Shown: positions 34,164-44,544 of the stretch, piece after piece
Position numbering within the stretch: the first letter of the stretch is position 1
Layout: every line of letters begins with the position of its first letter
Source of the DNA: Lachnospiraceae bacterium
Lineage (GTDB): Bacteria > Bacillota > Clostridia > Lachnospirales > Lachnospiraceae
Direction: 5' to 3'
DNA length: 48,800 nucleotides
Assembly: GCA_018384375.1 (NCBI GenBank)
Contig: JAHAYJ010000049.1
Location: 1 to 48,800 of the forward strand
Notes under the pieces: model-generated
Database searches by the model: none
Seen by the model: only the letters and a program-made list of their open reading frames with translations
Told to the model about the DNA's origin: nothing
Position numbers and translations under genes: made by a program

Positions 34164-34706
34164 CTATTTCTTACCAGTCTTACCAACTTTACGTCTGATC
34201 ACTTCATCAGCATACTTGATACCTTTACCCTTGTAAGGCTCAGGTCTTCTCTTGTCTCTGATTTCAGCTGCGAATTGGCCAACTTTTTCTTTATCGATAC
34301 CCTTTACAATAATGATGTTCTGACCATCCAGTACCGTTTCAATACCTTCAGGGTCTGTCATCTCAACAGGGTGAGAATATCCTAAAGATAAGGTTAACTT
34401 ATTGCCGGACTTAGCTGCTCTGTAACCAACACCATTTACTTCCAGTTTCTTCTCAAAGCCATTGGTAACACCGACTACCATGTTGTTGATCAGTGTTCTT
34501 GTAAGACCATGTAAAGATTTCATTTTCTTTAAATCATTCGGTCTTGAAACGATAACCTCTGCTCCTTCAACCTTGATTTCCATTTCAGCCGGAAGCACTC
34601 TTTCCAGTGTTCCTTTAGGACCTTTTACAGTCACTTTGTTATTTTCTGCAACCTCTACAGTTACGCCTGCAGGAATTGCGATTGGCATTCTTCCTATACG
34701 TGACAT
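34164..34706 (-). CDS. rplF: Ribosomal protein L6 (uL6)
   Basis: The 180-residue protein begins [11 protein letters not shown] and has [17 protein letters not shown] and the C-terminal [13 protein letters not shown]. It lies near the GTPase-associated centre of the 50S subunit. Confidence 0.98.
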   Translation of the reverse strand: MSRIGRMPIAIPAGVTVEVAENNKVTVKGPKGTLERVLPAEMEIKVEGAEVIVSRPNDLKKMKSLHGLTRTLINNMVVGVTNGFEKKLEVNGVGYRAAKSGNKLTLSLGYSHPVEMTDPEGIETVLDGQNIIIVKGIDKEKVGQFAAEIRDKRRPEPYKGKGIKYADEVIRRKVGKTGKK

Positions 34707-34732
34707 GCCCGTACCTCCTATAATTTATTAAA

Positions 34733-35134
34733 TTACCAAACGTAAGCCAGAACTTCGCCGCCTACCTGCAGCTCTCTTGCTTTCTTGTCTGTGATAACAC
34801 CCTGGTTTGTGGAAATGATAGCAATACCAAGTCCTCCGAGTACTCTGGGAAGATCTTCCTTGCCGGCATAAATACGAAGACCGGGTTTGGAAATTCTCTT
34901 AAGACCGCTGATGATCTTTTCATTTCTGTCAGCGCCATACTTTAAAGTAATGCGGATGGTCTTGAAGTTGCCTTCATCGATCAGGTCATATTTCTTGATA
35001 TAACCTTCTTCCAGAAGAATATCAGCGATAGCTAACTTCATTTTGGAAGAGGGAACGTCTACTGTATCATGCTTTGCAGTGTTTGCATTACGAATTCTTG
35101 TAAGCATATCTGCAATAGGATCACTCATTGTCAT
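34733..35134 (-). CDS. rpsH: Ribosomal protein S8 (uS8)
   Basis: The 133-residue protein has [14 protein letters not shown] and the C-terminal [12 protein letters not shown] take ATG 35134, seven bases after AGGAGG; an upstream in-frame start at 35179 would overlap rpsN and add atypical sequence. S8 organises the central domain of 16S rRNA and is the spc-operon repressor in Escherichia coli. Confidence 0.97.
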   Translation of the reverse strand: MTMSDPIADMLTRIRNANTAKHDTVDVPSSKMKLAIADILLEEGYIKKYDLIDEGNFKTIRITLKYGADRNEKIISGLKRISKPGLRIYAGKEDLPRVLGGLGIAIISTNQGVITDKKARELQVGGEVLAYVW

Positions 35135-35172
35135 TTTATTTCCTCCTGTATGATTTTCAATGCAATATCCTT

Positions 35173-35358
35173 TTACCAACTAGCTTTCTTCACGCCGGGA
35201 ATCTGTCCCTTGTAAGCTAATTCACGGAAGCAAATTCTGCAAATTCCGTATTTTCTTAAAACAGAATGTGGACGTCCACAAACCTTGCAACGAGTATATT
35301 CTCTTGTGGAGAATTTCGGTTTACGCTGCTGCTTAATCTTCATTGATGTTTTAGCCAT
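35173..35358 (-). CDS. rpsN: Ribosomal protein S14 type Z (uS14)
   Basis: The 61-residue protein is the short zinc-binding form, with Cys24, Cys27, Cys40 and Cys43. It sits in the 30S head. No zinc-free S14 paralog is present in this window. Confidence 0.98.
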   Translation of the reverse strand: MAKTSMKIKQQRKPKFSTREYTRCKVCGRPHSVLRKYGICRICFRELAYKGQIPGVKKASW

Positions 35359-35372
35359 GAATTTACCTCCTC

Positions 35373-35912
35373 CTATTTTGCAAATGGCATATTAAATAAT
35401 CTTAATAATTCACGTGCTTCTTCATCTGTCTTTGCTGTTGTAACAAAGATAACGTCCATTCCTCTTACTTTGTCCACCTTATCGTATTCGATTTCAGGGA
35501 AAATAAGCTGTTCTTTGATACCCAATGAGTAATTGCCTCTTCCGTCAAATGCATTGGGGTTTACACCTCTGAAGTCACGTACACGGGGCAGTGCAAGATT
35601 TACAAGACGATCCAGGAAATCGTACATCTTCTCCCCACGCAAGGTAACTTTACATCCGATAGCCATACCTTCTCTGATTTTGAAGTTAGCAACGGACTTC
35701 TTCGCTTTTGTAAGTACAGCCTTCTGACCTGTGATTGTCTCTAGGTCCTTGACAGCAGATTCCAATACCTTTGCATTGTCCTTCGCTTCGCCAACACCCA
35801 TGTTGATAACAATCTTGTCGAGCTTCGGTACTTCCATGATATTCTTATATCCGAACTTCTTGATCATAGCATCTACGATCTCGTCATTATACATAGTTTT
35901 AAGTCTGCTCAC
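35373..35912 (-). CDS. rplE: Ribosomal protein L5 (uL5)
   Basis: The 179-residue protein has [26 protein letters not shown] and [15 protein letters not shown]. It binds 5S rRNA and contacts P-site tRNA. It lies 14 bp before rpsN. Confidence 0.98.
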   Translation of the reverse strand: MSRLKTMYNDEIVDAMIKKFGYKNIMEVPKLDKIVINMGVGEAKDNAKVLESAVKDLETITGQKAVLTKAKKSVANFKIREGMAIGCKVTLRGEKMYDFLDRLVNLALPRVRDFRGVNPNAFDGRGNYSLGIKEQLIFPEIEYDKVDKVRGMDVIFVTTAKTDEEARELLRLFNMPFAK

Positions 35913-35936
35913 GCTTCCAGTTCTCCTTTCCTAGAA

Positions 35937-36248
35937 TTAATCAATCACATCACCTGTTGATTTTGCGAAACGTACTTTCTTACCGCCTTCTACCTTAAAT
36001 CCAACTCTTGTAGCCTGACCCTTGTGAACGTACATAACGTTTGACAAATCAATAGGAGCTTCTTTTTGAATAATTCCACCATTCTGGTTAGCTGCAGAAG
36101 GTTTTGTGTGCTTCGTAACCATGTTAACGCCTTCAACGACAACCTTGTTGCTTTTAGCATCAACAGAAACTACTTTTCCTTCTGTTCCTTTATCTTTACC
36201 GGCGATGATCTTAACGGTATCGCCTTTCTTAATCTTTAATGTTGCCAT
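35937..36248 (-). CDS. rplX: Ribosomal protein L24 (uL24)
   Basis: The 103-residue protein has the KOW motif I-K-K-G-D-T-V-K-I-I-A-G-K-D-K-G-T-E-G-K near its start. L24 begins 50S assembly. It lies 11 bp after rplN. Confidence 0.98.
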   Translation of the reverse strand: MATLKIKKGDTVKIIAGKDKGTEGKVVSVDAKSNKVVVEGVNMVTKHTKPSAANQNGGIIQKEAPIDLSNVMYVHKGQATRVGFKVEGGKKVRFAKSTGDVID

Positions 36249-36259
36249 TCCTGCACCTC

Positions 36260-36628
36260 CTATAATACTTCGGGAGCCAGGGAAACAATTTTCATAAACT
36301 GTTTTTCACGAAGCTCTCTTGCTACCGGTCCAAAAATACGTGTTCCTCTGGGAGTCTTATCATCTTTAATGATAACAGCAGCATTTTCATCAAATTTAAT
36401 ATAAGAACCATCTTTACGACGTGCGCCCTTAACGGAACGAACAACTACAGCCTTAACAACGTCACCTTTTTTGACAACGCCGCCTGGTGTTGCATCTTTG
36501 ACCGTAGCAACAATCACATCGCCGATATTTGCATATCTTCTTGTAGATCCACCCATAACTCTGATGCAAAGGATTTCTTTTGCACCTGTATTGTCAGCGA
36601 CTTTCAGTCTGCTTTCCTGTTGAATCAT
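36260..36628 (-). CDS. rplN: Ribosomal protein L14 (uL14)
   Basis: The 122-residue protein begins [17 protein letters not shown] and has [14 protein letters not shown] and [11 protein letters not shown]. It forms an intersubunit bridge at the 50S face. Confidence 0.98.
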   Translation of the reverse strand: MIQQESRLKVADNTGAKEILCIRVMGGSTRRYANIGDVIVATVKDATPGGVVKKGDVVKAVVVRSVKGARRKDGSYIKFDENAAVIIKDDKTPRGTRIFGPVARELREKQFMKIVSLAPEVL

Positions 36629-36652
36629 GCCAATTCTCCTTCCAATGTTTAA

Positions 36653-36907
36653 TTATTTAGCCTTTTCAACGATTTCAACAAGTCTCCATCTCTTATCCTT
36701 GGATAAAGGTCTTGTTTCCATCACTTTAACAGTATCACCGATATGGCATTCATTGTTCTCGTCATGTGCTTTCAGCTTGTAGGTGCTCTTTACGACTTTC
36801 TTGTAAAGGGGATGCTTAACATGCTCTTCAATTGCAACAACGATTGTCTTATCCATCTTATCACTGATGACCTTACCGGTACGTGTTTTTCTTAAATTTC
36901 TTTCCAC
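36653..36907 (-). CDS. rpsQ: Ribosomal protein S17 (uS17)
   Basis: The 84-residue protein has [19 protein letters not shown] and [13 protein letters not shown]. It has the OB fold of S17, with normal length and position between rpmC and rplN. Confidence 0.98.
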   Translation of the reverse strand: MERNLRKTRTGKVISDKMDKTIVVAIEEHVKHPLYKKVVKSTYKLKAHDENNECHIGDTVKVMETRPLSKDKRWRLVEIVEKAK

Positions 36908-36957
36908 GATGTTATGTCTCCTTTCTTTGACATTCCTGCAACATGATTATCTGATCC

Positions 36958-37164
36958 TTAAGCTTCTTTCTGCTTCTGTGTGATCACAGTCTGAATTCTT
37001 GCAATGTTTTTTCTGACTTCTTTGATTCTTGCAGTATTGTCCAGCTGGTTTGTTGCATTCTGGAATCTCAAATTGAAAAGTTCTTTCTTAGCAGCTACTA
37101 AGTCTTCTGCCAGTGCTGCAGCTGATTTTGCCTGTAAATCTTCTACATACTTGTTAGTCTTCAT
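36958..37164 (-). CDS. rpmC: Ribosomal protein L29 (uL29)
   Basis: The 68-residue, all-helical protein has E-L-F-N-L-R-F-Q and [14 protein letters not shown] take ATG 37164; the longer frame back to 37290 lies inside rplP and has no ribosomal similarity. Its start overlaps the end of rplP by 11 bp, implying translational coupling. L29 sits at the exit tunnel. Confidence 0.97.
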   Translation of the reverse strand: MKTNKYVEDLQAKSAAALAEDLVAAKKELFNLRFQNATNQLDNTARIKEVRKNIARIQTVITQKQKEA

Positions 37165-37591
37165 TTGATGCACCACCTTCCAAGTCTGCCTTAGAAACGA
37201 TCTTGCATTTGCAAGGAAGCTTATGTGTTGCAAGACGCAAAGCTTCTTTCGCGATTTCCTCGGGAACTCCTGCGATTTCAAACATAACACGACCGGGTTT
37301 TACAACTGCTACCCAGTATTCAAGAGTACCTTTACCGGAACCCATACGTGTTTCTGCTGGTTTAGCTGTTACTGGTTTATCAGGGAAAATCTTAATCCAA
37401 ACCTTACCACCACGCTTGATGTAACGTGTCATAGCGATACGGGCAGCTTCAATCTGGTTTGATTTGATCCAACATGGTTCTGTTGCAACAATACCGTAAT
37501 CACCGTAGGTAATGGTATTACCACGTGTAGCTTTTCCTCTCATGGTGCCACGGAACTGTTTACGACGCTTAACTCTCTTCGGCATTAACAT
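37154..37591 (-). CDS. rplP: Ribosomal protein L16 (uL16)
   Basis: The 145-residue protein has [22 protein letters not shown]-type RNA-binding residues, and [17 protein letters not shown]. The start codon overlaps the rpsC stop (taATG), so reinitiation is likely. A second ATG six bases later is possible. L16 lies near the A site. Confidence 0.97.
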   Translation of the reverse strand: MLMPKRVKRRKQFRGTMRGKATRGNTITYGDYGIVATEPCWIKSNQIEAARIAMTRYIKRGGKVWIKIFPDKPVTAKPAETRMGSGKGTLEYWVAVVKPGRVMFEIAGVPEEIAKEALRLATHKLPCKCKIVSKADLEGGASNED

Positions 37592-38262
37592 TATTTATCG
37601 CTCCCTTCCTGCACTGTCTTTTCTTCATTCTTCTTGGTAGGAAGTACTTCACCCTTATAGATCCATACCTTAACACCTACTTTACCATAGGTTGTGTCAG
37701 CCTCTGCGAAGCCATATTCAATATCTGCACGCAGTGTCTGAAGGGGAATAGTACCTTCGCTGTAAAACTCTGTACGAGCCATATCTGCACCGCCGAGACG
37801 TCCGGAAACGGAGGTCTTGATACCCTGTGCACCAGCCTTCATGGTTCTGCCCATGCAGGACTTCATGGCACGTCTGAAGGAAACACGGTTTTCAAGCTGC
37901 TGAGCAATGTTTTCTGCAACAAGCTGTGCATCCTTATCAGGTCTCTTGATTTCCTTGATGTCAACCAGAACCTTCTTTCCTGTCATCTTGGAAAGTTCTT
38001 TCTTGGTTACTTCAATTTCAGCACCGCCCTTACCGATTACAACACCGGGCTTAGCGGTATAAATGATAACCTTTACTCTTCCTGCCGCTCTTTCGATTTC
38101 AATTTTGGAAATCCCGGCACTGTATAATTTCTTCTTAAGGAATTTTCTGATGTTGTAGTCCTCTACCAGGAAATCAGAAAATTCTGCATCTGCATACCAT
38201 TTAGAATCCCAATCCTTAATAATACCGACTCTTAAGCCGTGAGGATTAACTTTCTGTCCCAT
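37591..38262 (-). CDS. rpsC: Ribosomal protein S3 (uS3)
   Basis: The 223-residue protein begins [13 protein letters not shown], has the KH motif [11 protein letters not shown] and the C-terminal [13 protein letters not shown]. It lines the mRNA entry channel. Confidence 0.98.
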   Translation of the reverse strand: MGQKVNPHGLRVGIIKDWDSKWYADAEFSDFLVEDYNIRKFLKKKLYSAGISKIEIERAAGRVKVIIYTAKPGVVIGKGGAEIEVTKKELSKMTGKKVLVDIKEIKRPDKDAQLVAENIAQQLENRVSFRRAMKSCMGRTMKAGAQGIKTSVSGRLGGADMARTEFYSEGTIPLQTLRADIEYGFAEADTTYGKVGVKVWIYKGEVLPTKKNEEKTVQEGSDK

Positions 38263-38274
38263 TCAATCTTCCTC

Positions 38275-38679
38275 CTATCTTTCATCAAGCACAATTGTGA
38301 TGTGGCTCATTCTCTTCTCGATTCTGTAAGCCCTGCCCTGTGCTCTCGGTCTAACTCTCTTCATTGTAGGTCCCTTATCTGCATAACATTCTGCAACATA
38401 AAGGTGTTCCGGATTCGGGTACTTTGTGGGATCCTGGCTGTACAAATACTCAGCATTTGCACGAGCAGACTCCAGTAACTTCTTGATGATGCTGGAAGCA
38501 TATCTGGGATTGTACTCTAAAATTCCCAATGCTGTTTCCACATCCTTGCCTCTGATGGCATCTAATACGAAACATGCTTTCTGAACAGACACTCTTGCGT
38601 AAGATAACTTAGCTGAAGGTCTTATATCTTTCTGCGCATTTCTTTCTCTTTTTATTTGGGATCTATGTCCTTTTGCCAT
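38275..38679 (-). CDS. rplV: Ribosomal protein L22 (uL22)
   Basis: The 134-residue protein has A-K-L-S-Y-A-R-V-S-V-Q-K-A and the tunnel-hairpin region P-T-M-K-R-V-R-P-R-A-Q-G-R-A. Its N-terminal extension is about 15-20 residues longer than in Bacillus, basic and Lys/Arg-rich. The hairpin lines the nascent peptide tunnel. Confidence 0.97.
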   Translation of the reverse strand: MAKGHRSQIKRERNAQKDIRPSAKLSYARVSVQKACFVLDAIRGKDVETALGILEYNPRYASSIIKKLLESARANAEYLYSQDPTKYPNPEHLYVAECYADKGPTMKRVRPRAQGRAYRIEKRMSHITIVLDER

Positions 38680-38695
38680 GATGAAACCTCCTATC

Positions 38696-38977
38696 TTATC
38701 TTACTTTAGACTTCTTTTCGTCTTTGCCGTGTCCTCTGTAGGTTCTGGTCGCAACAAACTCACCTAACTTATGTCCGACCATATCCTCTGTTACATATAC
38801 AGGCACATGCTTTCTTCCGTCGTGTACTGCAAATGTGTGTCCCACAAAAGAGGGGAAGATTGTAGAACGACGGGACCAGGTCTTAATAACCTGCTTCTGT
38901 CCTGCTGCATTCATTGCATCTACTTTTTTCAGCAAACTTGCATCTGCAAAAGGTCCTTTTTTCAGTGATCTAGCCAT
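38696..38977 (-). CDS. rpsS: Ribosomal protein S19 (uS19)
   Basis: The 93-residue protein begins [11 protein letters not shown] and has [15 protein letters not shown] and M-V-G-H-K-L-G-E-F. It is in the 30S head, partner of S13. Confidence 0.98.
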   Translation of the reverse strand: MARSLKKGPFADASLLKKVDAMNAAGQKQVIKTWSRRSTIFPSFVGHTFAVHDGRKHVPVYVTEDMVGHKLGEFVATRTYRGHGKDEKKSKVR

Positions 38978-38996
38978 TTTCTTCTCTCCTCCTTAA

Positions 38997-39839
38997 TTAT
39001 TTGATGGCCTTGCCGTCTCTTCTTCTTACAATCAACTTGTCAGAAGCTTTTTTCTTCTTACGGGTCTTAAGTCCAAGAGCAGGCTTGCCCCAAGGTGTAC
39101 AAGGGCCGGGACGTCCGATACCGGTTTTTCCTTCACCACCACCATGAGGATGGTCATTCGGGTTCATAACAGAACCACGTACTGTAGGGCGGATACCCAT
39201 GTGACGCTTACGTCCTGCCTTACCGATCTTAACCAGGCTGTGATCAACGTTACCAACAATACCGACTGTTGCTCTGCAGACAACCGGCACCATTCTCATT
39301 TCACCGGAAGGAAGACGAAGTGTTGCATACTTTCCTTCCTTAGCCATTAACTGTGCACTGTTTCCGGCAGAACGTACCAGCTGGCCGCCCTTTCCGGGAT
39401 ATAATTCAATGTTGTGTACCTGAGTACCAACAGGAATGTTAGCTAAAGGCAAGCAGTTACCTACTCTCACTTCGGCTTCAGGTCCGTTCATGACCTTCAT
39501 ACCATCCTTCAAGCCTTCAGGAGCAAGGATATAAGCCTTTTCTCCGTCTGCATAGCAGATCAGCGCAATGTTTGCCGTTCTGTTAGGATCGTACTCAATT
39601 CCGATTACGGTTGCAGGAACTCCTTCTTTATTTCTCTTGAAATCTACAAGTCTGTATTTTCTCTTGGAACCGCCTCCGCGGTGTCTTACTGTAATTTTAC
39701 CCTGATTGTTACGACCAGAGTTCTTCTTTAAAGAAACAACGAGTGACTTCTCAGGTGTTGTCTTTGTGATTTCTGAGAAATCAGAACCGGTCATATTTCT
39801 TCTGGAAGGTGTATATGGGTTATATGTCTTAATTCCCAT
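38997..39839 (-). CDS. rplB: Ribosomal protein L2 (uL2)
   Basis: The 280-residue protein has the N-terminal T-P-S-R-R-N-M-T and the C-terminal motif [14 protein letters not shown], with the histidine near the peptidyl transferase centre, and T-R-K-K-K-K-A-S-D. Full length. It lies 87 bp after rplW. Confidence 0.98.
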   Translation of the reverse strand: MGIKTYNPYTPSRRNMTGSDFSEITKTTPEKSLVVSLKKNSGRNNQGKITVRHRGGGSKRKYRLVDFKRNKEGVPATVIGIEYDPNRTANIALICYADGEKAYILAPEGLKDGMKVMNGPEAEVRVGNCLPLANIPVGTQVHNIELYPGKGGQLVRSAGNSAQLMAKEGKYATLRLPSGEMRMVPVVCRATVGIVGNVDHSLVKIGKAGRKRHMGIRPTVRGSVMNPNDHPHGGGEGKTGIGRPGPCTPWGKPALGLKTRKKKKASDKLIVRRRDGKAIK

Positions 39840-39926
39840 GACTCTTTCTCCTTTCGAGTTCTACATTTATTATCGCACTTGTCTGTGCATATCTACATTT
39901 TCAATCCTTCAAAGACTCTTTTGATC

Positions 39927-40226
39927 TTAGAGGCCTGCAAAGATTTCGATTTCCTTGCTGTCCTCTGTCAGCCATACGATTGCCTTCTTGGTCTTTGCAG
40001 TCTTGCCGACTGTCATGCCGCGTCTCTTATTCTTTCCATCCATGTTGATGGTATTGACTCTGGCAACCTTTGTTCCTTCGAACATCTTTTCAACAGCTTC
40101 TTTGATCATTGTCTTATTCGCTTCGGGATGAACAAGGAAGGTATACTTCTTGTCTCCCATACCAGCCATACTCTTCTCTGTAATAACCGGTTTAAGGATC
40201 ACGTCATAATAATGAATTGCTGCCAT
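39927..40226 (-). CDS. rplW: Ribosomal protein L23 (uL23)
   Basis: The 99-residue protein has [20 protein letters not shown] and R-R-G-M-T-V-G-K-T. It lies at the tunnel exit, where trigger factor and SRP dock. It overlaps rplD by one base. Confidence 0.98.
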   Translation of the reverse strand: MAAIHYYDVILKPVITEKSMAGMGDKKYTFLVHPEANKTMIKEAVEKMFEGTKVARVNTINMDGKNKRRGMTVGKTAKTKKAIVWLTEDSKEIEIFAGL

Positions 40227-40846
40227 TATGCATACACCTCCTCAATCTTGGCTACTGCATCCTTTGTCAGAACCAGTGTGTCGCCCTTCAGGATATCGTA
40301 AACATTGATCGTGTTAACCAATGCCGTCTTAACTGTAGGAATGTTTCTGGCGGACTTAACAACCTTTTCATCATTCTCACTAAGCACTACCAGTGCCTTG
40401 TTTACCTTTAAGTTGTCCATAACCGCCTTGAATTTCTTTGTCTTGATCTCGTCAAACTTAAGTTCGTCAACAACGATCAGCTTTCCATCCTGTACTCTGC
40501 TTGTAAGAGCGGACTTAAGAGCTGCTCTCTTTTCCTTTTTGTTTAACTTGAAAGAATAATCTCTCGGTACGGGAGCAAATACCACTCCACCTCCTGTCCA
40601 CTGGGGAGCTCTTGTTGAACCCTGCCTTGCATGACCGGTTCCTTTCTGTCTCCAGGGCTTTCTACCACCACCGGAAACCTCAGAACGTGTTTTAGCCTTC
40701 TGTGTTCCCTGACGATTGTTTGCAAGCTGCTGTACAACTGCCATGTGTACCAGGTGTTCATTAACCGTAACACCAAATACCGCATCGTTTAATTCAATTG
40801 TGCCAACTTCCTTGCCTTCCATATTATAAACAGATACGTTTGCCAT
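40226..40846 (-). CDS. rplD: Ribosomal protein L4 (uL4)
   Basis: The 206-residue protein has [20 protein letters not shown] and [15 protein letters not shown]. Its loop reaches the exit tunnel. In Escherichia coli L4 represses this operon through the S10 leader; whether it acts on the leader upstream of rpsJ here is unknown. Confidence 0.98.
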   Translation of the reverse strand: MANVSVYNMEGKEVGTIELNDAVFGVTVNEHLVHMAVVQQLANNRQGTQKAKTRSEVSGGGRKPWRQKGTGHARQGSTRAPQWTGGGVVFAPVPRDYSFKLNKKEKRAALKSALTSRVQDGKLIVVDELKFDEIKTKKFKAVMDNLKVNKALVVLSENDEKVVKSARNIPTVKTALVNTINVYDILKGDTLVLTKDAVAKIEEVYA

Positions 40847-40874
40847 CTGAATGGTCCTCCTTTCATCTATCAGC

Positions 40875-41558
40875 TTAAGCCATAGTCTTTACAGTTTCTT
40901 TAATAGTAACTAAGGCTTTCTTGGGTCCGGGTACGGCACCCTTTACAAGAAGCAGATTCTTTTCAGCATCCACTCTTACAACTTCCAGGTTCTGTACGGT
41001 AACCTTTACGCAACCCATGTGACCGGGCATTCCTTTTCCCTTGAATACACGGCTCGGTGAGGAGCAGGCACCGTTGGAACCCTGATGACGATGGAATTTA
41101 GAACCATGAGCCATGGGGCCTCTGTGCTGTCCGTGTCTCTTGATCGCACCCTGGAATCCTTTACCCTTGGAAATAGCAGATGCATCAACCTTATCGCCAA
41201 CTGCGAAGATGTCAGCCTTGATCTCGCTTCCAAGTGTGTATTCCTCTGCGTTTTCAAACTTGAACTCTCTGACATATCTCTTGCTGGATACGCCAGCCTT
41301 GTCAAAATGTCCCTTCATAGCCTTATTAACGCCATGTCTGTGGACAATTTCCTTTTTACCGCTCTTGTCCTTGTTGACGATTTTCTCTTTCTTGTCAACA
41401 AAGCCAACCTGTACTGCACTGTAACCGTCATTCTCAACTGTCTTAATCTGTGTCACTGCACAGGGTCCGGCCTGAAGTACAGTTACAGGAACCAACGTTC
41501 CGTCTTCGTTGAAGATTTGAGTCATTCCGACTTTGGTAGCTAAAATAGCTTTTTTCAT
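40875..41558 (-). CDS. rplC: Ribosomal protein L3 (uL3)
   Basis: The 227-residue protein is somewhat longer than the usual 205-210. It has [21 protein letters not shown] and H-R-H-Q-G-S-N-G-A. The extra length lies in a lysine-rich stretch around residues 52-75 ([13 protein letters not shown]). L3 helps start 50S assembly. Confidence 0.98.
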   Translation of the reverse strand: MKKAILATKVGMTQIFNEDGTLVPVTVLQAGPCAVTQIKTVENDGYSAVQVGFVDKKEKIVNKDKSGKKEIVHRHGVNKAMKGHFDKAGVSSKRYVREFKFENAEEYTLGSEIKADIFAVGDKVDASAISKGKGFQGAIKRHGQHRGPMAHGSKFHRHQGSNGACSSPSRVFKGKGMPGHMGCVKVTVQNLEVVRVDAEKNLLLVKGAVPGPKKALVTIKETVKTMA

Positions 41559-41627
41559 TTCTTTACCTCCGTTTGTTTCTACAGCGGGCCCCTATCGGGC
41601 CATTCTAGTGTAAGGGGTCATGAAAAA

Positions 41628-41945
41628 CTACTTGTTTTTCATTTTGATATCAATGTACACACCGGCAGGCATTTCCAGTCTCTGCAGAGCATCAACTGTC
41701 TTGGGTGTAGGTGTGATGATATCGATCAGTCTCTTGTGCGTTCTCTGTTCGAACTGCTCTCTGGAATCCTTGTACTTGTGAACCGCTCTTAAGATTGTAA
41801 CAACTTCCTTCTTGGTAGGAAGAGGTACCGGTCCGCTTACCTGTGATCCATTCTTCTTGACTGTTTCGATGATTTTTTTGGCAGATGCATCAACCAACTG
41901 ATGATCGTAAGCCTTGAGTGTGATTCTCATTACTTGACTTGCCAT
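41628..41945 (-). CDS. rpsJ: Ribosomal protein S10 (uS10)
   Basis: The 105-residue protein has I-R-type start ([10 protein letters not shown]), [23 protein letters not shown] and the terminal P-A-G-V-Y-I-D-I-K. It is the first gene of the cluster and follows a perfect AAAAGGAGGCGAC RBS. A structured leader of about 300 nt precedes it. Confidence 0.98.
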   Translation of the reverse strand: MASQVMRITLKAYDHQLVDASAKKIIETVKKNGSQVSGPVPLPTKKEVVTILRAVHKYKDSREQFEQRTHKRLIDIITPTPKTVDALQRLEMPAGVYIDIKMKNK

Positions 41946-42254
41946 AAAAAAAGTCGCCTCCTTTTCGCACTTTTAATAAGAAATAAGTACGACAAGCGGT
42001 GACTGTACACTCTGCCGTGCGTGTCCTGCTCCTTCATAAAGTTATGTGCAGAATTCTGCACACTTCACCTGAGCACGCTTAACGCCCGTGTTTCTGCCTC
42101 TCTTGGCAGACGATATGTTTGTACAGTGACTTGCCGTCAGGTTCTTAGGTCCGGCATTGCCGGCCTCTTGACATTCGCTCCACGGAAAACCTGCAAAGCC
42201 TCTCAGCCATGCAGCAACCTCACGCTTCATCGCTATCATGCCACAGCAATAGTT
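41946..42254 (-). promoter_or_regulatory. Long structured leader of the S10 operon
   Basis: The stretch between rpsJ and its promoter has no gene. On the minus strand it contains several helices: ccggc/gccgg (42151-42163), tctgcc/ggcaga (42093-42110) and the 18-bp perfect palindrome tgtgcagaattctgcaca (42045-42062). A leader of about 300 nt before rpsJ fits r-protein feedback control. I cannot assign it to a described leader family from sequence alone. Confidence 0.5.
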
Positions 42255-42283
42255 AGTATACATGATGTTTTCTAATCATGCAA
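42255..42283 (-). promoter_or_regulatory. Promoter of the S10-spc-alpha cluster
   Basis: On the minus strand: TTGCAT (42278-42283), 17-bp spacer, TATACT (42255-42260). Very A/T-rich tracts lie just upstream (42284-42312 on the plus strand), as expected of an UP element at a strongly transcribed operon. Confidence 0.7.
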
Positions 42284-42403
42284 GTAATTTTTTCAATTTT
42301 TTTCACAATTTTTTGTATTCATTTCTGTGCAATATATACATAGTGGATTTTCATCATCCGGGCACTAAATATTGTGGGAAACATTTCACACCACTCTGCT
42401 AAA

Positions 42404-42432
42404 CAGCAGCTCTCATCAATAGAGCTGCTGTA
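42404..42432 (-). terminator. Hairpin overlapping the end of the cytidylate-kinase-like gene
   Basis: An 11-bp perfect stem (acagcagctct at 42404-42414, agagctgctgt at 42422-42432) spans the stop codon of the minus-strand gene. Only three T follow, so termination may be partial. The remaining 42284-42403 holds A/T-rich promoter sequence and nothing else recognised. Confidence 0.6.
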
Positions 42433-42994
42433 TTATTTCTGCGCATTTTTCAATTCCCAGCTCTCCGCTGTCGAGGCAGACGTGATAATTTCTCGCATCC
42501 CCCCACTTCATATCCGTATAGAATCGATGATAAGCCGCCCGGCGCTTATCCTTATCTCGAAGACGCTGCTCCGGAGACTCCTCTCTTTCTCCGTACACCT
42601 TCACGATCCGTTCGGATCGGTACTCCATGCTTGCATGGATAAAGACTCTGAGGCAGTCCGCTTTTTCCCTGAGAATGTAATCCGCACATCTCCCCACAAT
42701 AACACAGGATTCCTTTTCAGCCAGATCTGTGATGATCTTATACTGGATTTTCCAGAGATAATCCTCATTGGTCGGGCCAAAAGCGCGGTTTGACAGGGCA
42801 GAGGTCAGGAAACCGCCCGGCGCATATTCACCGGCATCCTTGATATAGTTTTCTGTAAAGCCGCTTTCGGAAGCAATTTTATGGATCAATTCACTGTCAT
42901 AACAGGGAATGCCTAGCTGCGTAGCCACACTCTTGCCGATCGTGCGGCCGCCGCTTCCAAATTCACGACTGATGGTAATCACTCTGTTTTTCAT
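42416..42994 (-). CDS. Cytidylate kinase-like family protein
   Basis: The 192-residue protein has the family start V-I-T-I-S-R-E-F-G-S-G-G-R-T-I-G, a modified P-loop, then C-Y-D-S-E-L-I, V-I-V-G-R-C-A-D-Y-I-L and a C-terminal helical lid. These proteins resemble Cmk but lack its full length and are common in Lachnospiraceae; the substrate is not established. The start codon overlaps the MATE stop codon (ATGA), so the two are translationally coupled. A functional link with the exporter is possible but unproven. Confidence 0.85.
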   Translation of the reverse strand: MKNRVITISREFGSGGRTIGKSVATQLGIPCYDSELIHKIASESGFTENYIKDAGEYAPGGFLTSALSNRAFGPTNEDYLWKIQYKIITDLAEKESCVIVGRCADYILREKADCLRVFIHASMEYRSERIVKVYGEREESPEQRLRDKDKRRAAYHRFYTDMKWGDARNYHVCLDSGELGIEKCAEIIQQLY

Positions 42995-44400
42995 AATTTC
43001 TTCTCTCCTTTCTCGGTAAGCTCCCTATAGGTTCTTTGAATCAAAAAGACTGCAATCAGAAATGTCAGTATATCCGATACCGGCATGGAATACAGAACCC
43101 CATTAAGGCCATAAAACACAGGCAGGATCAATGCAAAGCCCACACCAAATACAACCTCACGGATCATAGAAAGCGCCGTAGAGGCAGCTGCTTTTCCCAT
43201 CGCTTGAAGGAAAATAAAGCAGGCCTTATTAATACAGGCTAAAATGATCATGCACAGATAGGTACGAAATGCTTTTACAGCAAACTCTGTATAGTAAACG
43301 CTCTCATTTGCAGCTCCAAAAATTGCAATCAACTGGCGGGGGAGGAACTCAACCAGAATAAAGGCAATGGCACCGACAGTTGCTTCGGAAATCAAAAGCT
43401 TCGTGAATAATTCCTTCACACGCTTTTTTAAGCCTGCTCCCATATTAAAGCCCACAATAGGAATACAGCCGGCAGCCATACCGACGACGATGGAAATTAC
43501 GATCTGGAAGAACTTCATAACAATTCCAACGACCGCCATAGGAATCTGAGCAAGCTCTTCCTGTCCAAAGACAGGATCGGCAGCACCATATTTGCGGAGC
43601 ATGTTATTGATTGCTGCCATGGCCGCCACAAGGCTGATCTGGGAGAGAAAGCTTGTAATACCAAGCAGCAGTGTTCTTCCACAGACAAAGCCGTCCAGAC
43701 CGTAATCTGCTTTGGAAGGTCTGATCACCTTCATATTCAAAAGATACCAGACAGCAAGAATTGCCGTGAATATCTGACCGAGCACTGTTGCTACGGCTGC
43801 CCCCATCATACCCCATTTGAATACAAAGATAAACACAGGGTCCAGGACAATATTGATGGCAGCTCCGGCAAGTGTTGAGATCATCGCAAACTTGGGATTC
43901 CCGTCTGCACGAATGACAGGGTTCATTGCCTGTCCAAACATATAGAATGGAATTCCCAGAGAAATATAAAAGAAATATTCCTTCGAATGATAGAAGGTCT
44001 GTTCATTGACTGTTCCCCCGAACATTGCAATAATCTGATTCGAAAAAACAAGATAGATCACTGTTAAGACCAAACTGCTGGCTATGATCATAATGACAGA
44101 ATTACCCACACTCTTTTGTGCGACCTGTTTTTCTCCCTTTCCGAGACTGATGCTCACAAAAGCGCAACACCCATCACCGATCATGACAGCGATCGCAAGT
44201 GCTACAACGGTCAGTGGGAACACGACCGTATTGGCAGCATTACCGTAAGAGCCCAGATAGCTGGCATTTGCAATGAAGATCTGATCAACAATATTGTAAA
44301 GAGCACCGACCAGAAGAGAAATGATACAGGGAACTGCGTATTGCTTCATCAACTTGCCGATCTGTTCAGTCCCCAGATATTGATTTTCGTTTTTTTCCAT
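42991..44400 (-). CDS. MATE family multidrug/metabolite exporter
   Basis: The 469-residue membrane protein has about twelve hydrophobic helices in two related halves. MATE landmarks are A-V-P-C-I-I-S-L-L-V-G-A-L-Y-N-I-V-D-Q-I-F-I-A and the middle P-V-I-R-A-D-G-N-P region. It is expected to use a cation gradient for efflux. I start at ATG 44400; an in-frame GTG at 44409 lies on the RBS. It is coupled to the cytidylate-kinase-like gene by a 4-bp overlap. Confidence 0.93.
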   Translation of the reverse strand: MEKNENQYLGTEQIGKLMKQYAVPCIISLLVGALYNIVDQIFIANASYLGSYGNAANTVVFPLTVVALAIAVMIGDGCCAFVSISLGKGEKQVAQKSVGNSVIMIIASSLVLTVIYLVFSNQIIAMFGGTVNEQTFYHSKEYFFYISLGIPFYMFGQAMNPVIRADGNPKFAMISTLAGAAINIVLDPVFIFVFKWGMMGAAVATVLGQIFTAILAVWYLLNMKVIRPSKADYGLDGFVCGRTLLLGITSFLSQISLVAAMAAINNMLRKYGAADPVFGQEELAQIPMAVVGIVMKFFQIVISIVVGMAAGCIPIVGFNMGAGLKKRVKELFTKLLISEATVGAIAFILVEFLPRQLIAIFGAANESVYYTEFAVKAFRTYLCMIILACINKACFIFLQAMGKAAASTALSMIREVVFGVGFALILPVFYGLNGVLYSMPVSDILTFLIAVFLIQRTYRELTEKGEKKL

Positions 44401-44424
44401 AGGTTTCACCTTTCCTTTGCTCGC

Positions 44425-44480
44425 AAAAAAAGCGTGTCGCCAAACGTCGCTGGATTTACGCCGTAGGCTACACGCTTTCT
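44425..44480 (-). terminator. Terminator after the EamA exporter gene
   Basis: On the minus strand aaagcgtgt (44470-44478) pairs with acacgcttt (44429-44437), with further inner pairing (agcc/ggcg-like), followed by a run of seven T. It lies about 70 bp past the EamA stop codon and before the MATE gene. Confidence 0.85.
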
Positions 44481-44544
44481 TGTATTTTCCCCAATATTAT
44501 AATAATTTTTTAGTTCTCTTTGCAAAGGACATTTTGCACAAAAA

